Positions 62,230 to 64,000 of a stretch of 64,000 bases of DNA are shown here, piece by piece. A model generated the notes under the pieces. The model saw nothing but the letters and a program-made list of their open reading frames with translations, made no database searches and had not been told where the DNA came from. Position 1 is the stretch's first letter. Each line of letters starts with the position of its first letter. The position numbers and the translations under genes were made by a program. The DNA is taken from NCBI RefSeq assembly GCF_905171775.1, contig NC_053492.1, positions 326,704,720-326,768,719 on the forward strand, in the 5' to 3' direction. Source of the DNA: Rana temporaria (lineage: Eukaryota > Chordata > Amphibia > Anura > Ranidae).

Positions 62230-64000
62230 ATGATTAAGAATTGTTGACTTGCATAAAGCTGGAAAGGGTTATAAAAGTATCTCCAAAAGCCTTGCTGTTC
62301 ATCAGTCCACGGTAAGACAAATTGTCTATAAATGGAGAAAGTTCAGCACTGCTGCTACTCTCCCTAGGAGTGGCCATCCTGTAAAGATGACTGCAAGAGC
62401 ACAGCACAGACTGCTCAATGAGGTGAAGAAGAATCCTAGAGTGTCAGCTAAAGACTTACAAAAGTCTCTGGCATATGCCAACATCCCTGTTAGCGAATCT
62501 ACAATATGTGAAACACTAAACAAGAATGTATTTCATGGGAGGATACCACAGAGAAAGCCACTGCTGTCCAAAAAACATTGCTGCACGTTTACAGTTTGCA
62601 CAAAAGCACCTGGATGTTCCACAGCAGTACTGGCAAAATATTCTGTGGACAAATGAAACCAAAGTTGAGTTGTTTGGAAGTAACACACAGCACTATGTGT
62701 GGAGAAAAACTGGAACATCACACAAACATCAAAACCTCATCCCAACTGTGAAGTATGGTGGTGGGGGCATCGTGGTTTGGGGCTACTTTGCTGCATCAGG
62801 GCCTGGGCGGATTGCTATCATCGAAGGAAAAATGAATTCCCAAGTGTAGCACTGACCCCCGAAGGAGCTGCTGGTTTAATTTGGGCCTGCACTCTACCAA
62901 TAAACCCCACTAACTTGGCTCAATCCCCTTGGCACAGCTGTGATGCAATGCGATACAATACAATGTAAGACAATACAAAATACCTGTATTATAACCCCAG
63001 GATCCACTGATTGCACTTGGAGTGAGAAAAACAGTACGCCACAACAACTGGATACTTAACCAGAGATATATTTTACTGTGAAATATGCAAAGGAGTGATT
63101 ACAGTAATTGTGCTGTCATCCCAACGTAAGACGACAGCACAATTGATTTAAACATAAGCTATTTGAAAACAGTATACATAAACATTTTATACCTGGGAGC
63201 TCCCCCTACTTTATTAGCTATGTGTGAGATCTCACTTAAAGTACTTGGTCTTGGATCTTCTTTTCTTCGCTAGCTAAAGTGATTTTTAATCCACAGTTTT
63301 GACGAGTCAAATTGAAGTGAAAATGCTCCTGGTGTAACTGCAACAACTATTAAAATCGCTTGAAACGTCAAATTAGATAGGCCTCAAGCCTTCTCAGTTT
63401 CAGTTCCTCTGTGGAACTATAAATCCCAGTGAGGCCTGTATATGAGTCTAACTGCGTGTAAACTTAGCAAACTGTGGGTCGTGACCCGCTCACCCACTGG
63501 ATCGGAGCTCCGGGTAGTAACTTTTGTTCAGGGTCCTGTGACTGCAACTTGCTTCTCCGTCAGCTCTGTTCAGCTCCGCTGGATGGATCCGGTTCTCCGA
63601 TGCTCGGATGAGTGTCTCTCGGTCTCTGCAATCCGGTCTCTGCAATCCGGCCACTGTCCTCTAGCTCTCCGAGCTCAGCCTTCGCTCCCCAGCAGCTCGG
63701 CATCCGCATCCAGAAGGCTTTTTGTTTACACTCCTGTCTCCCCTCGTCTCCAAGGCAACCCAAAATCCTCAACCAAACATCTCTCTGCATTACCAGTATT
63801 TGGGTCTCTAGATGGCTCCAAATACTTAAACATAGCAATGTCCATAGACGTTGTATTAAAGTATGCAAACACACATCAATATACAAGAATGTCAGCGCTA
63901 CACAAGTTTATCAAGACATTTTGCAGGAGAACTTAAGGCCATCTGTCCACCAGCTGAAGCTCAACAGAAGATGGGTGTTGCACAGGACAATGACCCAAAG
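62230..64000 (+). pseudogene. Tc1 transposase, split by LTR insertion
   Basis: HTH region IVDLHKAGKGYKSISKSLAV and STVRQIVYKWRK, then SGHPVKMTARAQHRLL in place of the GRP linker. Frameshift near 62570 to frame 0: LQFAQKHLDVPQQYWQ, D1 region LWTNETKVELFG (Asp read as Asn at about 62652) and GGGGIVVWGYFAASG. The LTR at 62845-63902 interrupts after MNSQV, and the frame resumes as QDILQENLRPS and on to the tgcacaggacaatgac (D2) block at the window end. The first catalytic Asp replacement and the frameshift make it dead. Confidence 0.88.
62845..63902. mobile_element. Solo LTR, 1,058 bp
   Basis: Starts TGTAGCACTGAC and ends GTCAGCGCTACA, a 12-bp near-perfect inverted end with canonical TG...CA, flanked by 4-bp duplications caag (62841-62844, 63903-63906). 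Removing it re-joins the Tc1 frame exactly. Contains a perfect 12-bp stem aattgtgctgtc / gacagcacaatt at 63106-63117 and 63133-63144. A 4-bp duplication fits Gypsy or class I retroviruses. Which family it belongs to, and its orientation, are not clear. Confidence 0.92.

Larger units (their letters stand above)
61803..64000 (+). mobile_element. Tc1-like transposon, interrupted by a solo LTR, runs off the window
   Basis: Starts CAGTTGCAAGAAAAATTATG at 61803 after TA (61801-61802). The right end is outside the window. A third Tc1 family here, distinct from the ones at 16700/53677 and 27661. Confidence 0.9.

Noticed and set aside
1..64000. tRNA or rRNA genes and SINEs with A/B boxes
   Set aside because: I looked for GGTTCGANTCC and TGGCNNAGTGG-type boxes and saw no convincing pair; a tRNAscan/Infernal run would settle it.

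Overview
The window looks like intergenic DNA from a large amphibian genome, most likely a ranoid frog. No intact host gene with introns is visible. Almost every stretch I could identify is a transposable element or a piece of one: L1-like LINEs, two DIRS elements, Ty3/Gypsy, a Penelope-like element, class I endogenous retroviruses, Tc1-like and hAT DNA transposons, and several foldback or TTAA-flanked MITEs. The frog assignment is an inference from this mix. The only recognisable cellular sequence is an intronless, poly(A)-tailed retrocopy of ribosomal protein L17.

Layout: 1-2.3 kb, L1-like ORF2 3' half. 3.08-5.13 kb, non-autonomous hAT with a perfect 8-bp target duplication. 5.1-9.2 kb, internally deleted endogenous retrovirus (ERV-A), carrying an L2-like LINE insertion. 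9.3-12.0 kb, DIRS 3' half. 12.0-30.4 kb, one Gypsy element split by a 16.7-kb L1 (L1-A, 12-bp target duplication). L1-A contains a short ribozyme-tagged element, a second L1 in the opposite orientation (L1-B, itself holding a Tc1, a hAT MITE and the RPL17 retrocopy), and an autonomous-type hAT (itself holding a TTAA MITE and another Tc1). 30.4-32.2 kb, mixed remnants. 32.2-35.6 kb, DIRS 5' half with another short ribozyme-tagged insertion. 35.6-43.4 kb, MITEs, nested LTRs, foldbacks and microsatellites. 43.45-57.53 kb, a longer retrovirus (ERV-B) with both LTRs, gag, pro, pol and env remnants, interrupted by a Penelope-like element, an LTR-like segment, a Tc1 and a hAT. 57.6-61.74 kb, an LTR element with a long gag-like reading frame but no visible polymerase. 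61.8-64.0 kb, a Tc1 interrupted by a 1,058-bp solo LTR and running off the window.

Nothing here acts as an operon or pathway. The informative signal is stratigraphy: target duplications and clean re-joining of host-element reading frames give the relative order of insertions. The observations most worth follow-up are the dispersed short elements that begin with hammerhead-ribozyme-like motifs, the polymerase-less LTR element at 57.6-61.7 kb, and the two partly complementary retrovirus copies that share an internal region but differ in their 3' ends. All boundaries were read by eye; no database or alignment was run.
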